The notes under the pieces: model-generated | Database searches by the model: none | What the model was told of the DNA's origin: nothing | Seen by the model: only the letters and a program-made list of their open reading frames with translations | Translations under genes and position numbers: made by a program | Part shown: positions 52,188 to 61,034 of the stretch, piece by piece | Numbering within the stretch: position 1 is the stretch's first letter | Layout: every line of letters begins with the position of its first letter | Source: Prevotella sp. | Lineage (GTDB): Bacteria; Bacteroidota; Bacteroidia; Bacteroidales; Bacteroidaceae | Reading direction: 5' to 3' | DNA: 64,000 bases | Assembly: GCA_017430675.1 (NCBI GenBank) | Contig: JAFRMM010000161.1 | Span: forward strand, 1-64,000

Positions 52188-53431
52188 TTCAGTTTGTGGA
52201 TCACAAGACCCGAACGCAGTTTGGGCTCAAACCATGTAGCCTTTGGTGGCATAATCTTGCCTGAATCGGCGATGTCCATGATCTGCTGCATCGAGACGGG
52301 ATATAGTGCCAGTGCAGCACGCATTTCACCGCTATCCACACGACGCTTCAGTTCACCCAAACCACGCAGACCACCCACGAAGTCGATACGCTGTGAAGAG
52401 CGCAGATCGCCGATGTTCAGGATCTCATCAAGAATCAAGCGAGAAGAAATATCCACGTCAAGCACACCGATGGGATCGCTATCGTCATAAGTGCCTTCCT
52501 TGGCCTTGAGGCTATACCAGTGCTCGTCGAGATACAGGGAGAACTCATGCAACTGCTGGGGTTTGTAGATCCCCGTACCCTTGTCCTCCACGATGAAGTT
52601 CACCTGCAAGGCAGCCAGAAACTCCTCAGAAGTCATACCATTCAGATCCTTTATCACACGGTTGTAGTCAAGAATCGTCAACTGCGAAGCCTGGAAGCAT
52701 ACGGCCATGAAGAAATTATACTCTTCATCGCCTTTGTGGTTGGGGTTCTGCTTCTGCTTCTCTGCACCCACGAGGGCAGCGGCTGCAGAACGATGATGGC
52801 CGTCGGCAATATACATTGAGGGCATCTTGGCAAACTCATCCGTGATGGTCTGCATGTCCTTGTCGTCATCAATTACCCAGAACTGATGGCGGAAGCCGTC
52901 GATGGGCGCGATAAAGTCGTACTCAGGCTTCGTGGCAGCATAACGCATAATCAACTCGTTAAGTACAGCGTTATCTGGATAGGCGAAGAACACGGGCTCG
53001 ATATTGGCATTATTGACGCGGATGTGCTTCATACGGTCCTCCTCCTTGTCGCGACGCGTCAACTCGTGCTTTTTGATACGACCAGCCAGATAGTCGTCTG
53101 TATGGGCGCAGACCACCAGTCCGTACTGCGTTTTGCCCTGCATCGTCTGGGCATATATATAATAATGTTCGCGCGCGTCCTGTACCAGCCAGCCTTTGTC
53201 CTGAAACTTCTGGAAGTTCTCTGCAGCCTTCTCATATACTCTGGGATCATACTCACTGGTGCCCACAGGGAAATCAATCTCGGGCTTGATAATATGATAC
53301 AGACTCTTCTCATTGTCGCCAGCCTCTGCCCTTGCCTCTTCCGAGTCGAGCACATCGTAAGGGCGACTCTCCACCTGCTCCACCAACTCCTTCGGTGGAC
53401 GTATTCCTTTAAATGGTTTTACGATTGCCAT
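52184..53431 (-). CDS. DUF1015 family protein
   Basis: A 415-residue cytoplasmic protein of the DUF1015 (SerC-associated) family. Typical stretches include AIVKPFKGIRPPKELVEQV at the N-terminus, MYIADGHHRSAAA in the middle and VDFVGGLRGLGEL near the C-terminus; the His-rich GHHR loop is a family hallmark. It is ATP/kinase-like by proposal but unproven. In many Bacteroidetes it lies near serA/serC; no such genes are here. ATG 53431 gives the normal N-terminus; a longer frame runs through the promoter. Confidence 0.9.
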   Translation of the reverse strand: MAIVKPFKGIRPPKELVEQVESRPYDVLDSEEARAEAGDNEKSLYHIIKPEIDFPVGTSEYDPRVYEKAAENFQKFQDKGWLVQDAREHYYIYAQTMQGKTQYGLVVCAHTDDYLAGRIKKHELTRRDKEEDRMKHIRVNNANIEPVFFAYPDNAVLNELIMRYAATKPEYDFIAPIDGFRHQFWVIDDDKDMQTITDEFAKMPSMYIADGHHRSAAAALVGAEKQKQNPNHKGDEEYNFFMAVCFQASQLTILDYNRVIKDLNGMTSEEFLAALQVNFIVEDKGTGIYKPQQLHEFSLYLDEHWYSLKAKEGTYDDSDPIGVLDVDISSRLILDEILNIGDLRSSQRIDFVGGLRGLGELKRRVDSGEMRAALALYPVSMQQIMDIADSGKIMPPKATWFEPKLRSGLVIHKLN

Positions 53432-53466
53432 AATGCGATTTATTTGGTTTCTGTAAAATTTAGGTG

Positions 53467-53474
53467 CAAAAGTA
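53467..53474 (-). promoter_or_regulatory. -7 box TACTTTTG for DUF1015
   Basis: Minus-strand TACTTTTG, 36 bp before the ATG at 53431. Confidence 0.6.
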
Positions 53475-53508
53475 GGTAAAAGTTCTGAAATCACAAAATC
53501 TTTGGGAT

Positions 53509-53533
53509 AATATTTGTCTGTTTGACAAATATT
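53509..53533. promoter_or_regulatory. Inverted repeat over the -33 region of the GH5 promoter
   Basis: AATATTTGTC (53509-53518) and GACAAATATT (53524-53533) are exact complements with a 5-bp spacer. They overlap the -33 TTTG (53513-53516) and end 3 bp before the -7 box, the position of a repressor operator. Confidence 0.6.
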
Positions 53534-53536
53534 TCG

Positions 53537-53544
53537 TATTTTTG
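53537..53544 (+). promoter_or_regulatory. -7 box TATTTTTG for the GH5 gene
   Basis: TATTTTTG lies 26 bp before ATG 53571 with TTTG at 53513-53516 in the -33 position (20-bp spacing). Confidence 0.7.
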
Positions 53545-53570
53545 CAGACGAATAAAAATACTAACTCGTT

Positions 53571-55700
53571 ATGAAGAAATTTTTTACTACGTTTTTCTGT
53601 CTGCTGCTGATCAGTATGCAGGCACAAGCACAGGAATTTGAGTCAGCCACTGACGCAGTCAAGAACATGGGCGTGGGCTGGAACCTGGGTAATACCCTCG
53701 ATGCCAACAGCCAAAGCGTGACCGACCCCGCACTGGATGCATTCTGGGGACAGCAGGGCTTAGAGTCAGAGACCTGTTGGGGACAGCCGAAGACCACACG
53801 CGAGTTGATCCACATGATGAAGGAGGCAGGATTCACTGCCATCCGTGTGCCCGTCACCTGGTATAACCACATGGACCCCGACCTTGGTACCATTGATGCC
53901 GAATGGATGAAACGCGTACATGAGGTGGTCGATTACGTGATCGACGAGGGTCTCTACTGCATCATCAACGTGCACCACGACACGGGTGCCGACAGCAAGG
54001 ACGGTGATGGAAAACTCACAGGCTACCACTGGATCAAGGCCGACGAGGAGAACTACACGAAACACGGTCTTAGGTTCATTGCACTGTGGCTACAGATTGC
54101 CGCAGAGTTCAAGGACTATGGAGAGAAACTGCTCTTTGAGGGTTATAACGAGATGCTGGACAAACTGAGTTCCTGGTGTTTCGCCTCGTTTGCAGCCTCA
54201 GGCCAGTACGATGCCAATATCGCTGCTTCAGCCTACAGCGGTCTCAATAGTTATGCCCAGGCCTTTATAACGACGGTACGCTCTACAGGCGGCAACAATG
54301 CCAACCGTAACCTCATCGTCAATACCTATGCCGCAGCCTACGGTGGCGGCAACTGGAACAAGCACCTGTCCGATGTGCTCACAGAACTCAACGTTACAGA
54401 TGAGGCAGAGGGTCATCTGGCCTTTGAGGTACACGCCTACCCCACACTGTCGAGCGGCAAGAGTGAGGTCGATGACCTTATTGACAAGGTGAACACTAAC
54501 CTGCTGCCAAAGGGTCCCGTCATCGTCGGCGAATGGGGTACCAGCAACGTTGATAATGGCTCTGACTATATCGACCATCGCGAAACCATGATCAATTTCT
54601 GCGACTATTTCGTCAAGAAATGCAAGGAGAACAATATCGCCACCTTCTACTGGATGGGACTCTCTGACGGTGACGCACGCTCACAACTCGTCTTCAACCA
54701 GCCCGATCTGGCCAAGACCATCACCAAGGCCTATCACGGCGATGACTTCGAGGGCGTCTATCCCGCTATGGAGGTAGCAGATGAGACGGTGGTCTTCGAG
54801 GGCGAGCAGCAGTTGGAATGGGGTCAAGCCATCAACTTCCCAGCCACACTCTTCACCAACCTGAGTAACACATCAACAGTTGAAGTGACCTACACGGAAA
54901 AGTTCGACCAGTTTTCTGGCGACGAGGCTAATTCTTATCTGCAGTTCTGGTATAACGACTGGAGTTCGATGATCAATTTTACGGCTGATGGTCAGGATGT
55001 CAGCGAAACCCTCGAGGTCAACAAATTCTACAATTCGACATCTGGCACAGAGCACACCACAGTTTTTGCCTTCGACAAGGAAACCTTTAATAACTTCAAG
55101 AAGAAGGGTATGCTCTTTCAGGGACATGGCGTCCTGTTGACAAAGGTTGTGCTCAAAGCCGGAGAAAAGGATCCTGACGAAGGTGGTGATGGCGATTCGA
55201 AAGTAATCTGGGAAGGCGATGAGATGCTTGACTGGGGCGACGGTCTCCAACTGAATATTTTTGCCGAAGACTTTGCCGCCATCGGCAAGGGGGTCAAACT
55301 ATGCCTATACTATACGCTTGACTTCACAGACTACAACATGATTCAATTGTTCTATGGTGACTGGAGTGCCAATCCAAGTTTCATCATCAATGGACAAGAG
55401 ATCGATAAAGAATTTAGGCCCAGTGATCTTTACGGACTTGGAAATGGTGAAGACGGTGTGTCAGAACTGACATTCAATGATGATATACTTAACATGATCT
55501 TTGAGAAAGGCATTGCTCTTCAGGGTCATGGTATCCGCCTGAAGAAAGTCGTACTTGCTGGTGCGGGATCCACAGGCATACAGAACATCATCAGAACCTA
55601 TGATTCCAATGCTCCCATCTATAACCTCGCAGGCCAGCGCGTCACCAACCCCAAGAAGGGCATCTATATCAAGAACGGCAAGAAATTCATTCTGAAGTAA
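53571..55700 (+). CDS. Secreted GH5 endoglucanase-like enzyme with two C-terminal modules
   Basis: A 709-residue protein with signal MKKFFTTFFCLLLISMQAQA. The GH5 barrel (about 25-400) shows GWNLGNTLDA, AIRVPVTW, INVHHD, the acid/base E194 (FEGYNEML) and nucleophile E321 (VGEWGTS). Two related beta-sandwich modules follow (about 406-535 and 544-665; both with QGHG near the end), then a C-terminal tail (APIYNLAGQRVTNPKKGIYI) like type IX secretion sorting tails. It probably cleaves beta-1,4-glucans at the cell surface. Its promoter carries an operator-like inverted repeat. Confidence 0.9.
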   Translation: MKKFFTTFFCLLLISMQAQAQEFESATDAVKNMGVGWNLGNTLDANSQSVTDPALDAFWGQQGLESETCWGQPKTTRELIHMMKEAGFTAIRVPVTWYNHMDPDLGTIDAEWMKRVHEVVDYVIDEGLYCIINVHHDTGADSKDGDGKLTGYHWIKADEENYTKHGLRFIALWLQIAAEFKDYGEKLLFEGYNEMLDKLSSWCFASFAASGQYDANIAASAYSGLNSYAQAFITTVRSTGGNNANRNLIVNTYAAAYGGGNWNKHLSDVLTELNVTDEAEGHLAFEVHAYPTLSSGKSEVDDLIDKVNTNLLPKGPVIVGEWGTSNVDNGSDYIDHRETMINFCDYFVKKCKENNIATFYWMGLSDGDARSQLVFNQPDLAKTITKAYHGDDFEGVYPAMEVADETVVFEGEQQLEWGQAINFPATLFTNLSNTSTVEVTYTEKFDQFSGDEANSYLQFWYNDWSSMINFTADGQDVSETLEVNKFYNSTSGTEHTTVFAFDKETFNNFKKKGMLFQGHGVLLTKVVLKAGEKDPDEGGDGDSKVIWEGDEMLDWGDGLQLNIFAEDFAAIGKGVKLCLYYTLDFTDYNMIQLFYGDWSANPSFIINGQEIDKEFRPSDLYGLGNGEDGVSELTFNDDILNMIFEKGIALQGHGIRLKKVVLAGAGSTGIQNIIRTYDSNAPIYNLAGQRVTNPKKGIYIKNGKKFILK

Positions 55701-55724
55701 AAGTCTGGACGACTTTCATAATAG

Positions 55725-56195
55725 ATGAAGACACTCTTGATCCTCGTGGGCAAGACCACTGACAAGCATTTCCAGACGGGCATCAGTGACTATGTGGAAC
55801 GCATCAGTCACTACATGCCCTTCGAACTTGTCACCATCCCAGAGATCAAGAACACAAAGAGCCTTACAGGAGAACAGCAGAAAACAGCGGAAGGAGAATT
55901 GATTCTGAAGCAGTTACAACCGTCCGACACAGTTGTTCTTCTCGATGAACACGGACGCGAACTGCGCAGCATCGAACTTGCCCGCTGGCTGGAGCAGAAA
56001 AGGAATACGGCCCGCCGACTGATCTTTGTCATCGGCGGACCGTATGGCTTTTCATCCGAGGTCTATAGTCGTGCGGATGAAGCACTGTCGCTGTCAAAGA
56101 TGACATTTTCCCACCAGATGGTTCGCCTGATCTTCACGGAGCAGATCTATCGTGCCTGTACCATCATCAAAGGCGAACCCTATCACCACGAGTAA
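55725..56195 (+). CDS. rlmH: 23S rRNA (pseudouridine1915-N3)-methyltransferase
   Basis: A 156-residue SPOUT methyltransferase acting on helix 69 of 23S rRNA. Visible are KTLLILVGKTTDKHF, VLLDEHGRELRS, the knot region FVIGGPYGFSSEVYSRAD and the C-terminal HQMVRLIFTEQIYRACTIIK with YHHE. Length matches the family. It follows the GH5 gene by 24 bp and may be co-transcribed. Confidence 0.95.
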   Translation: MKTLLILVGKTTDKHFQTGISDYVERISHYMPFELVTIPEIKNTKSLTGEQQKTAEGELILKQLQPSDTVVLLDEHGRELRSIELARWLEQKRNTARRLIFVIGGPYGFSSEVYSRADEALSLSKMTFSHQMVRLIFTEQIYRACTIIKGEPYHHE

Positions 56196-56587
56196 GACAC
56201 GATTCTACGCTCACATAGGAAATGGAGGTTCCGTAGCAATGTACGGTGGTTCCCCGTGTTGCTACGGAGCCACTATTTTCTGCTACGGAGCCACTATACG
56301 GATGAATTCTCGAGAGAATTTGGGTGATAAGTGCCACCAGATATCCACCCCCCCTCCCACACCCCAAAAGTCCCATTCCGTGGATGGCTTATTATTCGCG
56401 CGCGTATATGTGTGCACACATATATATATAGTTGCCATACTCACTTTTTATCCCACACTTCCCGCACTTCTTACACCTAAGTGGTTTTGCCCTGGGTGTA
56501 AGAAGTGCGGGAAGTGTGGGATATTTATGGCATATAGCAACTATCACGCGCAGACGCGCGAAGGAACATGTTCTTTGTTATACAGAT
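56196..56587. other. 392-bp repeat-rich spacer between convergent genes
   Basis: No gene is supported. It holds an inverted repeat with TTGCTACGG (56227-56239/56259-56271), a 16-bp direct repeat (56261-56276 and 56282-56297, 21 bp apart), and a nested palindromic element from 56395 to 56562 that is listed separately. Confidence 0.7.
56395..56562. repeat. Nested palindromic element with a 28-bp perfect stem
   Basis: The core is a perfect 28-bp inverted repeat (56450-56477 with 56495-56522) around a 17-nt loop. Outside it further arms pair in order: GCCATA/TATGGC, ATAGTTGC/GCAACTAT and TTCGCGCG.. / ..CGCGCGAA. The whole 168 bp is roughly symmetrical, like a MITE or a large structured RNA. T-tracts at the stem ends are weak. 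Confidence 0.75.
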
Positions 56588-57460
56588 TTACAGATCGTTG
56601 TAATTCTGGACACTGAAGGTCGAAGTGCGCATGTCACCCGTCTCGAAGCCACGCTTCAGCCAACGCTTGCGCTGATCACTGGTTCCATGGGTAAACGACT
56701 CGGGCGTAGCCCTACCCTGTGCCTTTTTCTGCAGCCAGTCGTCGCCGATGGCCTTGGCCAATTCCAGGCCCTTCTCCAGATCGCCATACTCCATCGAGTG
56801 ATTCATCTGATCCTCATAATGGGCCCACACGCCAGCATAGTAGTCAGCCAGCAGTTCCAAACGGACGCTGATCTGATTGGCCGTGACCTTATCGCTCTGG
56901 TTCATGGCTGAATGAGCCTTGCTGAGCGTGCCCGTCATATTTTCTACATGGTGGCCGATCTCATGGGCAATCACATAAGCATAGGCAAAGGTGTTACCTT
57001 CGACGCCCAACTGACGCTTCATCTGCGTAAAGAATGAAAGGTCGATGTAGAGTTTCTGGTCACCAGAGCAATAGAACGGTCCCACTGCTGCCGTGGCAGA
57101 GCCACATGCGGAATTTACCTGATTGGAAAATAGCACGAGCGTAGGTGACTCGTAGGTGCCTCCCATCTCCTCAAAGACCTTCGACCACACATCCTCAGTC
57201 GAGGCAAGGATCTTCTTACAGTCAGAAGCCAAGGCCTGTTCTTCCTCGGTAAAGTTGGCCTCATCAACTGTCTCCGTACGGGCAGACATCTGCTCCTGGG
57301 CAGCCTGCAAGCCAGCCGACAGCGGATCACCGCCACTCATCCAGGCAAACAGCGCAGCCACGATCACTGCACCGATACCACCGACACCTGCTACTGCCTT
57401 TCCACTCATTCCGCGGCGGTCTTCCACGTTGGAACTCTCTCTTCTTCCGTCTAATTTCAT
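56588..57460 (-). CDS. Neutral zinc metallopeptidase
   Basis: A 290-residue membrane-anchored peptidase of the YpfJ type. Residues 21-40 form a membrane helix (AVAGVGGIGAVIVAALFAW) after a short charged head (MKLDGRRESSNVED). The active site HEIGHH is at 166-171, followed by HVENM and a second region with ELLADYYAGVWAH carrying the third ligand. The class is common in Bacteroidetes; the substrate is not known. It is convergent with rlmH across the palindromic spacer. Confidence 0.88.
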   Translation of the reverse strand: MKLDGRRESSNVEDRRGMSGKAVAGVGGIGAVIVAALFAWMSGGDPLSAGLQAAQEQMSARTETVDEANFTEEEQALASDCKKILASTEDVWSKVFEEMGGTYESPTLVLFSNQVNSACGSATAAVGPFYCSGDQKLYIDLSFFTQMKRQLGVEGNTFAYAYVIAHEIGHHVENMTGTLSKAHSAMNQSDKVTANQISVRLELLADYYAGVWAHYEDQMNHSMEYGDLEKGLELAKAIGDDWLQKKAQGRATPESFTHGTSDQRKRWLKRGFETGDMRTSTFSVQNYNDL

Positions 57461-57509
57461 AATTCTAGGGTTTTAAGTTAATATTTAATGTTTATTATTC
57501 AATCTTCAA

Positions 57510-58247
57510 TCATCTCACTGTCATGTGAAAGCATCCCTGTTTCACCTCATATTTAATAAAACAGCGCTCTTGCTGACGCATGTCGCGTAACACCTCACTG
57601 AGCACCCATTTCAGCGTGTCGTTCTGCACCATTCTGCGATGGGGACCGTCAGGAGCCTCCACCGTTTTATAGCGGTTATAGCAGATGTCAAAGGTCGTCC
57701 CATAGAGATGGCAGGAGTTCTCTGTCGCATTGCCGTTACGACGACGCAGTTTAGCCACGTCATCCTGAGAGCGCAGCACACTGGTGACAATCAGTTTATG
57801 AAGCGGGATGCCTTTCACATAGAGACTGTCGAAGAATGCCTGTCCGATATCCTGCAAGAGTACGGCGGCCCTGGGCACAAGATATGGAATGCTGGAATAC
57901 AGTGGATCAACATGGTAATAGGGATTGGCACCGATATATACCAGTTCGCGCTTGCGCGACTCTGCATCCTCACGGTTTTTGACTGGTTTAACACCCCATT
58001 TCCGGGCGGCTTCTAACTGCACGGCATTGGTATCGGGGAAGGACTGGGTATAACTGGCCACAGAGCGTATGGGGTGCCTCCCTTTAGAAAGACTTGCCCT
58101 GAAAGTTGTATTAGCAGGGCTAGCAGAACTAGCATGACTACCATGACCAGCCTGACGGGCCACCCCGGGGAAAACCCAGCGCACACAGGCCAAAATGAGC
58201 ACCACAACAACAAATCCTAACAAATATGTCTTTTTTGTCAGTTTCAT
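57510..58247 (-). CDS. DUF5715 family protein, M15-like
   Basis: A 245-residue protein with an N-terminal membrane helix (YLLGFVVVVLILACVRWVF, residues 8-26). The domain has SVLRSQDDVAKLRRRNG, then CHLYGTTFDICYN with His180 and Asp187, matching the H-x6-D zinc pattern of D-Ala-D-Ala carboxypeptidases of the VanY/M15 type. A later His is in CFHMTVR. It probably trims peptidoglycan peptides in the periplasm. Residues 35-47 (GHGSHASSASPAN) are coded by CTAG-containing 9-bp repeats, as in the beta-galactosidase. Confidence 0.72.
   Translation of the reverse strand: MKLTKKTYLLGFVVVVLILACVRWVFPGVARQAGHGSHASSASPANTTFRASLSKGRHPIRSVASYTQSFPDTNAVQLEAARKWGVKPVKNREDAESRKRELVYIGANPYYHVDPLYSSIPYLVPRAAVLLQDIGQAFFDSLYVKGIPLHKLIVTSVLRSQDDVAKLRRRNGNATENSCHLYGTTFDICYNRYKTVEAPDGPHRRMVQNDTLKWVLSEVLRDMRQQERCFIKYEVKQGCFHMTVR
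58095..58140 (-). repeat. In-frame CTAG-containing repeats in the DUF5715 gene
   Basis: Units GCTAGTTCT, GCTAGCCCT and GCTAATACA on the coding strand recur every 9 bp and encode a Ser/Ala-rich stretch (HASSASPANT). Confidence 0.65.
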
Positions 58248-58269
58248 GAAGAATTTTCTGTTTCGGGTA

Positions 58270-58277
58270 CAAAGTTA
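58270..58277 (-). promoter_or_regulatory. -7 box TAACTTTG for the DUF5715 gene
   Basis: Minus-strand TAACTTTG, 23 bp before the ATG at 58247. Confidence 0.55.
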
Positions 58278-58290
58278 CAAACTTTTTTTG

Positions 58291-58298
58291 TAATTTTG
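58291..58298 (+). promoter_or_regulatory. -7 box TAATTTTG for the phoH-purC operon
   Basis: TAATTTTG lies 29 bp before the TTG start at 58327, divergent from the DUF5715 promoter. Confidence 0.6.
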
Positions 58299-58326
58299 CA
58301 CGCAAAAATAATAATTTGTATAGAAA

Positions 58327-59295
58327 TTGATAGAGAAGCATCTTGTGTTGGAGGATATTGACCCCGTCGTTTTCTACGGCGTGGCCAACGGACACCTGCA
58401 GATGATCCGTTCTCTTTATCCCAAACTGCGCATTGTTGCCCGTGACAATGTCATACGGGTTCTTGGGGACGAAGAACAGATGTCGTCTTTCGAGGAGAAC
58501 GTGGAAAAGATGCGTCAGCATGTGCTTCGCTTCAACTCGTTGAAGGAAGAGGATATCCTCGACATCGTCAAGGGAAAGCGTACAAAAGATGAGGTTCCAG
58601 AGGGCGTCATTGTCTTCTCAATGTCAGGACGCCCCATTAAGCCCCGCTCAGAGAACCAGCAACGGCTGATAGAAGCCTACGAACAGAACGACATGGTATT
58701 CGCCGTAGGTCCCGCAGGAACAGGAAAGACCTACCTCAGCATCGCCCTCGCCGTGAAGGCGCTGAAAGAAAAGACGGCCAAGAAGATCATTCTGAGCCGT
58801 CCCGCCGTGGAGGCTGGAGAGAAACTTGGTTTCCTGCCTGGCGACATGAAGGATAAGATAGACCCTTACCTGCAGCCCCTGTACGACGCGCTGGAGGATA
58901 TGCTGCCACAGGTGAAACTGCAGGACATGATGGAGAAGCACATCATCCAGATTGCGCCGCTGGCCTTTATGAGAGGCCGAACACTCAGTGACGCAGTGGT
59001 CATTCTTGACGAGGCACAGAACACGACACCAGCCCAGATCCGCATGTTTCTTACCCGTATGGGGTGGAACACGAAGATGATCATCACGGGGGACATGACA
59101 CAGATAGACCTGCCCCATTCGCAGAAGAGCGGTCTCATTGAAGCCCTACATATTCTAAACAACGTGGAAGGGATCGGTGTGGTAAATCTTGACAGAAGCG
59201 ACATCGTTCGCCACAAACTCGTGACCAGAATCGTCAATGCATACGAAAAATTTGATAAAGAACGAAATAGCAATGAAAGCATTAACAAAGACTGA
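58327..59295 (+). CDS. PhoH-family ATPase
   Basis: A 322-residue P-loop ATPase. The N-terminal region ([20 protein letters not shown]) is the usual short KH-like part; Walker A is [11 protein letters not shown] and Walker [15 protein letters not shown], then [11 protein letters not shown] and NRSD-type LDRSDIVRH. The start is TTG 58327: an upstream in-frame TAG rules out earlier starts and the sequence from it is the normal N-terminus (IEKHLVLED). PhoH proteins are linked to RNA metabolism with YbeY. The 3' end overlaps purC by 23 bp. Confidence 0.88.
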   Translation: MIEKHLVLEDIDPVVFYGVANGHLQMIRSLYPKLRIVARDNVIRVLGDEEQMSSFEENVEKMRQHVLRFNSLKEEDILDIVKGKRTKDEVPEGVIVFSMSGRPIKPRSENQQRLIEAYEQNDMVFAVGPAGTGKTYLSIALAVKALKEKTAKKIILSRPAVEAGEKLGFLPGDMKDKIDPYLQPLYDALEDMLPQVKLQDMMEKHIIQIAPLAFMRGRTLSDAVVILDEAQNTTPAQIRMFLTRMGWNTKMIITGDMTQIDLPHSQKSGLIEALHILNNVEGIGVVNLDRSDIVRHKLVTRIVNAYEKFDKERNSNESINKD

Positions 59296-60229
59296 TTTTA
59301 AGTTTGAAGGCCAGAAAAGTGTGTATCACGGCAAGGTCCGTGATGTGTATAACATTAATGACGACCTGATGGTGATGGTAGCCACCGACCGTATCTCGGC
59401 TTTCGACGTGGTGCTGCCGAAAGGCATCCCCTTCAAAGGGCAGGTATTGAACCAGATCGCCGCCAAGTTCCTGGACGCAACAACAGACATCTGTCCAAAC
59501 TGGAAACTAGCCACCCCGGATCCCATGGTAACCATCGGACTGAAGTGCGAGGGCTTCCGTGTGGAGATGATCATCCGCTCTATCCTTACTGGTTCAGCAT
59601 GGCGTGAGTACAAGAACGGATGCCGTGAGTTATGTGGTGTAAAGTTGCCTGACGGCATGAAGGAGAATGAGCGTTTCCCAGAGCCCATCATCACACCGAC
59701 AACCAAGGCTGATGAGGGACACGACATGAACATATCAAAAGAAGAGATCATTGCCCAGGGTATCGTCTCAGCAGAGGACTATGCCATCATGGAGGATTAC
59801 ACCCGCAAGATCTTCGCCCGTGGACAGGAGATTGCCGCCAAGCGCGGACTGATCCTCGTGGATACGAAATATGAGTTCGGCAAGCGCGACGGTAAGGTGT
59901 ATCTTATCGACGAGATCCACACCCCCGACTCCAGCCGTTACTTCTATGCCGAGGGCTATGAGGAGAAACTGGCCAAAGGTGAACCCCAGAAACAACTCTC
60001 CAAGGAGTTTGTGCGCCAGTGGCTCATTGAGCACAACTTCATGAATGAACCCGGACAGGTAATGCCAGAGATTACTGATGAGTATGCCGAGAGCGTATCA
60101 GACCGCTATATCGAGTTGTACGAGAATATCGTCGGTGAGCGCTTCGAGCGCGAGGTGAGTGGCGAAGACATCGCCAGCCGTATAGAGAAGAACGTCAGTG
60201 GCTGGTTAGAAGCCTTCAAGAGCAAGTAA
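59273..60229 (+). CDS. purC: Phosphoribosylaminoimidazole-succinocarboxamide synthase
   Basis: A 318-residue SAICAR synthetase of purine biosynthesis. Typical stretches are [54 protein letters not shown] and [15 protein letters not shown] 59273 gives the expected start ([15 protein letters not shown]) and lies inside the phoH 3' end, 23 bp before its stop, suggesting translational coupling. A CCTAGG repeat array follows before menG. Confidence 0.94.
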   Translation: MKALTKTDFKFEGQKSVYHGKVRDVYNINDDLMVMVATDRISAFDVVLPKGIPFKGQVLNQIAAKFLDATTDICPNWKLATPDPMVTIGLKCEGFRVEMIIRSILTGSAWREYKNGCRELCGVKLPDGMKENERFPEPIITPTTKADEGHDMNISKEEIIAQGIVSAEDYAIMEDYTRKIFARGQEIAAKRGLILVDTKYEFGKRDGKVYLIDEIHTPDSSRYFYAEGYEEKLAKGEPQKQLSKEFVRQWLIEHNFMNEPGQVMPEITDEYAESVSDRYIELYENIVGERFEREVSGEDIASRIEKNVSGWLEAFKSK

Positions 60230-60231
60230 AA

Positions 60232-60285
60232 AGGATTACCTAGGATTGCCTAGGATAGCCTAGGACTGCCTAGGACTGCCTAGAG
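60232..60285 (+). repeat. 10-bp CCTAGG tandem repeats between purC and menG
   Basis: Four to five units of CCTAGGATTG/CCTAGGACTG with a 10-bp period fill the purC-menG spacer up to the menG ATG at 60289. Confidence 0.9.
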
Positions 60286-60288
60286 AAT

Positions 60289-61023
60289 ATGAACTACAAT
60301 CAGGAGATTATCACACCTTATCACGATGGCGAGAAGGCTGCCCAGGTGGAGCGGATGTTCAACAAGATCGCTCCTACCTATGACAAACTGAACCATCGTC
60401 TCTCGTGGGATATCGACAAGGGTTGGCGACGGAAGGCCATCAGACAGTTGGAGCCATATAAGCCGAAAAGACTGTTAGACATCGCCACTGGCACTGGTGA
60501 CTTCGCCATCCTCGCGGCAGAGATGCTAGAGCCCGACAAACTCGTCGGAGCCGACATCAGTGAGGGAATGATGGAAATCGGCCGTCAGAAGGTCAAGGCC
60601 CAAGGACTGCAGGACATAATCTCTTTCGAGAAAGAGGACTGTCTGGCTCTTTCCTATCCTAACGGAAGTTTTGATGTTGTGACAGCGGCTTTCGGCATCC
60701 GCAACTTCGCTGATCTGGACCAAGGACTGAGAGAGATGTGCCGTGTACTGAAAGAGGGAGGACACCTGAGCATTGTGGAACTGACGACACCCGTCAGTTT
60801 TCCGATGAGACAACTCTTCCACGTCTATGCCCATACGGTGCTGCCGCTCTACGGACGGCTCATCTCGAAGGACACCAGTGCCTACGCTTATCTGACGAAG
60901 ACCATCGAGGCCTTTCCTCAGGGAGAGCGTATGGTGGGCATCCTTCAGAATGCCGGCTTCAGGGAGGCGTCGTTCAAACGACTGACCTTCGGCATCTGCA
61001 CCATGTATTTTGCAACCAAATAA
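60289..61023 (+). CDS. menG: Demethylmenaquinone/ubiquinone-type methyltransferase
   Basis: A 244-residue class I SAM methyltransferase of the UbiE/MenG family. The motif I stretch is [12 protein letters not shown], followed by [26 protein letters not shown] and the C-terminal [13 protein letters not shown]. Bacteroidetes use menaquinone, so it would methylate demethylmenaquinone, the last step. It lies 61 bp after purC, across the CCTAGG array, with aroE 11 bp behind, all in the same direction. Confidence 0.92.
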   Translation: MNYNQEIITPYHDGEKAAQVERMFNKIAPTYDKLNHRLSWDIDKGWRRKAIRQLEPYKPKRLLDIATGTGDFAILAAEMLEPDKLVGADISEGMMEIGRQKVKAQGLQDIISFEKEDCLALSYPNGSFDVVTAAFGIRNFADLDQGLREMCRVLKEGGHLSIVELTTPVSFPMRQLFHVYAHTVLPLYGRLISKDTSAYAYLTKTIEAFPQGERMVGILQNAGFREASFKRLTFGICTMYFATK

Positions 61024-61034
61024 TACACGAGAAT

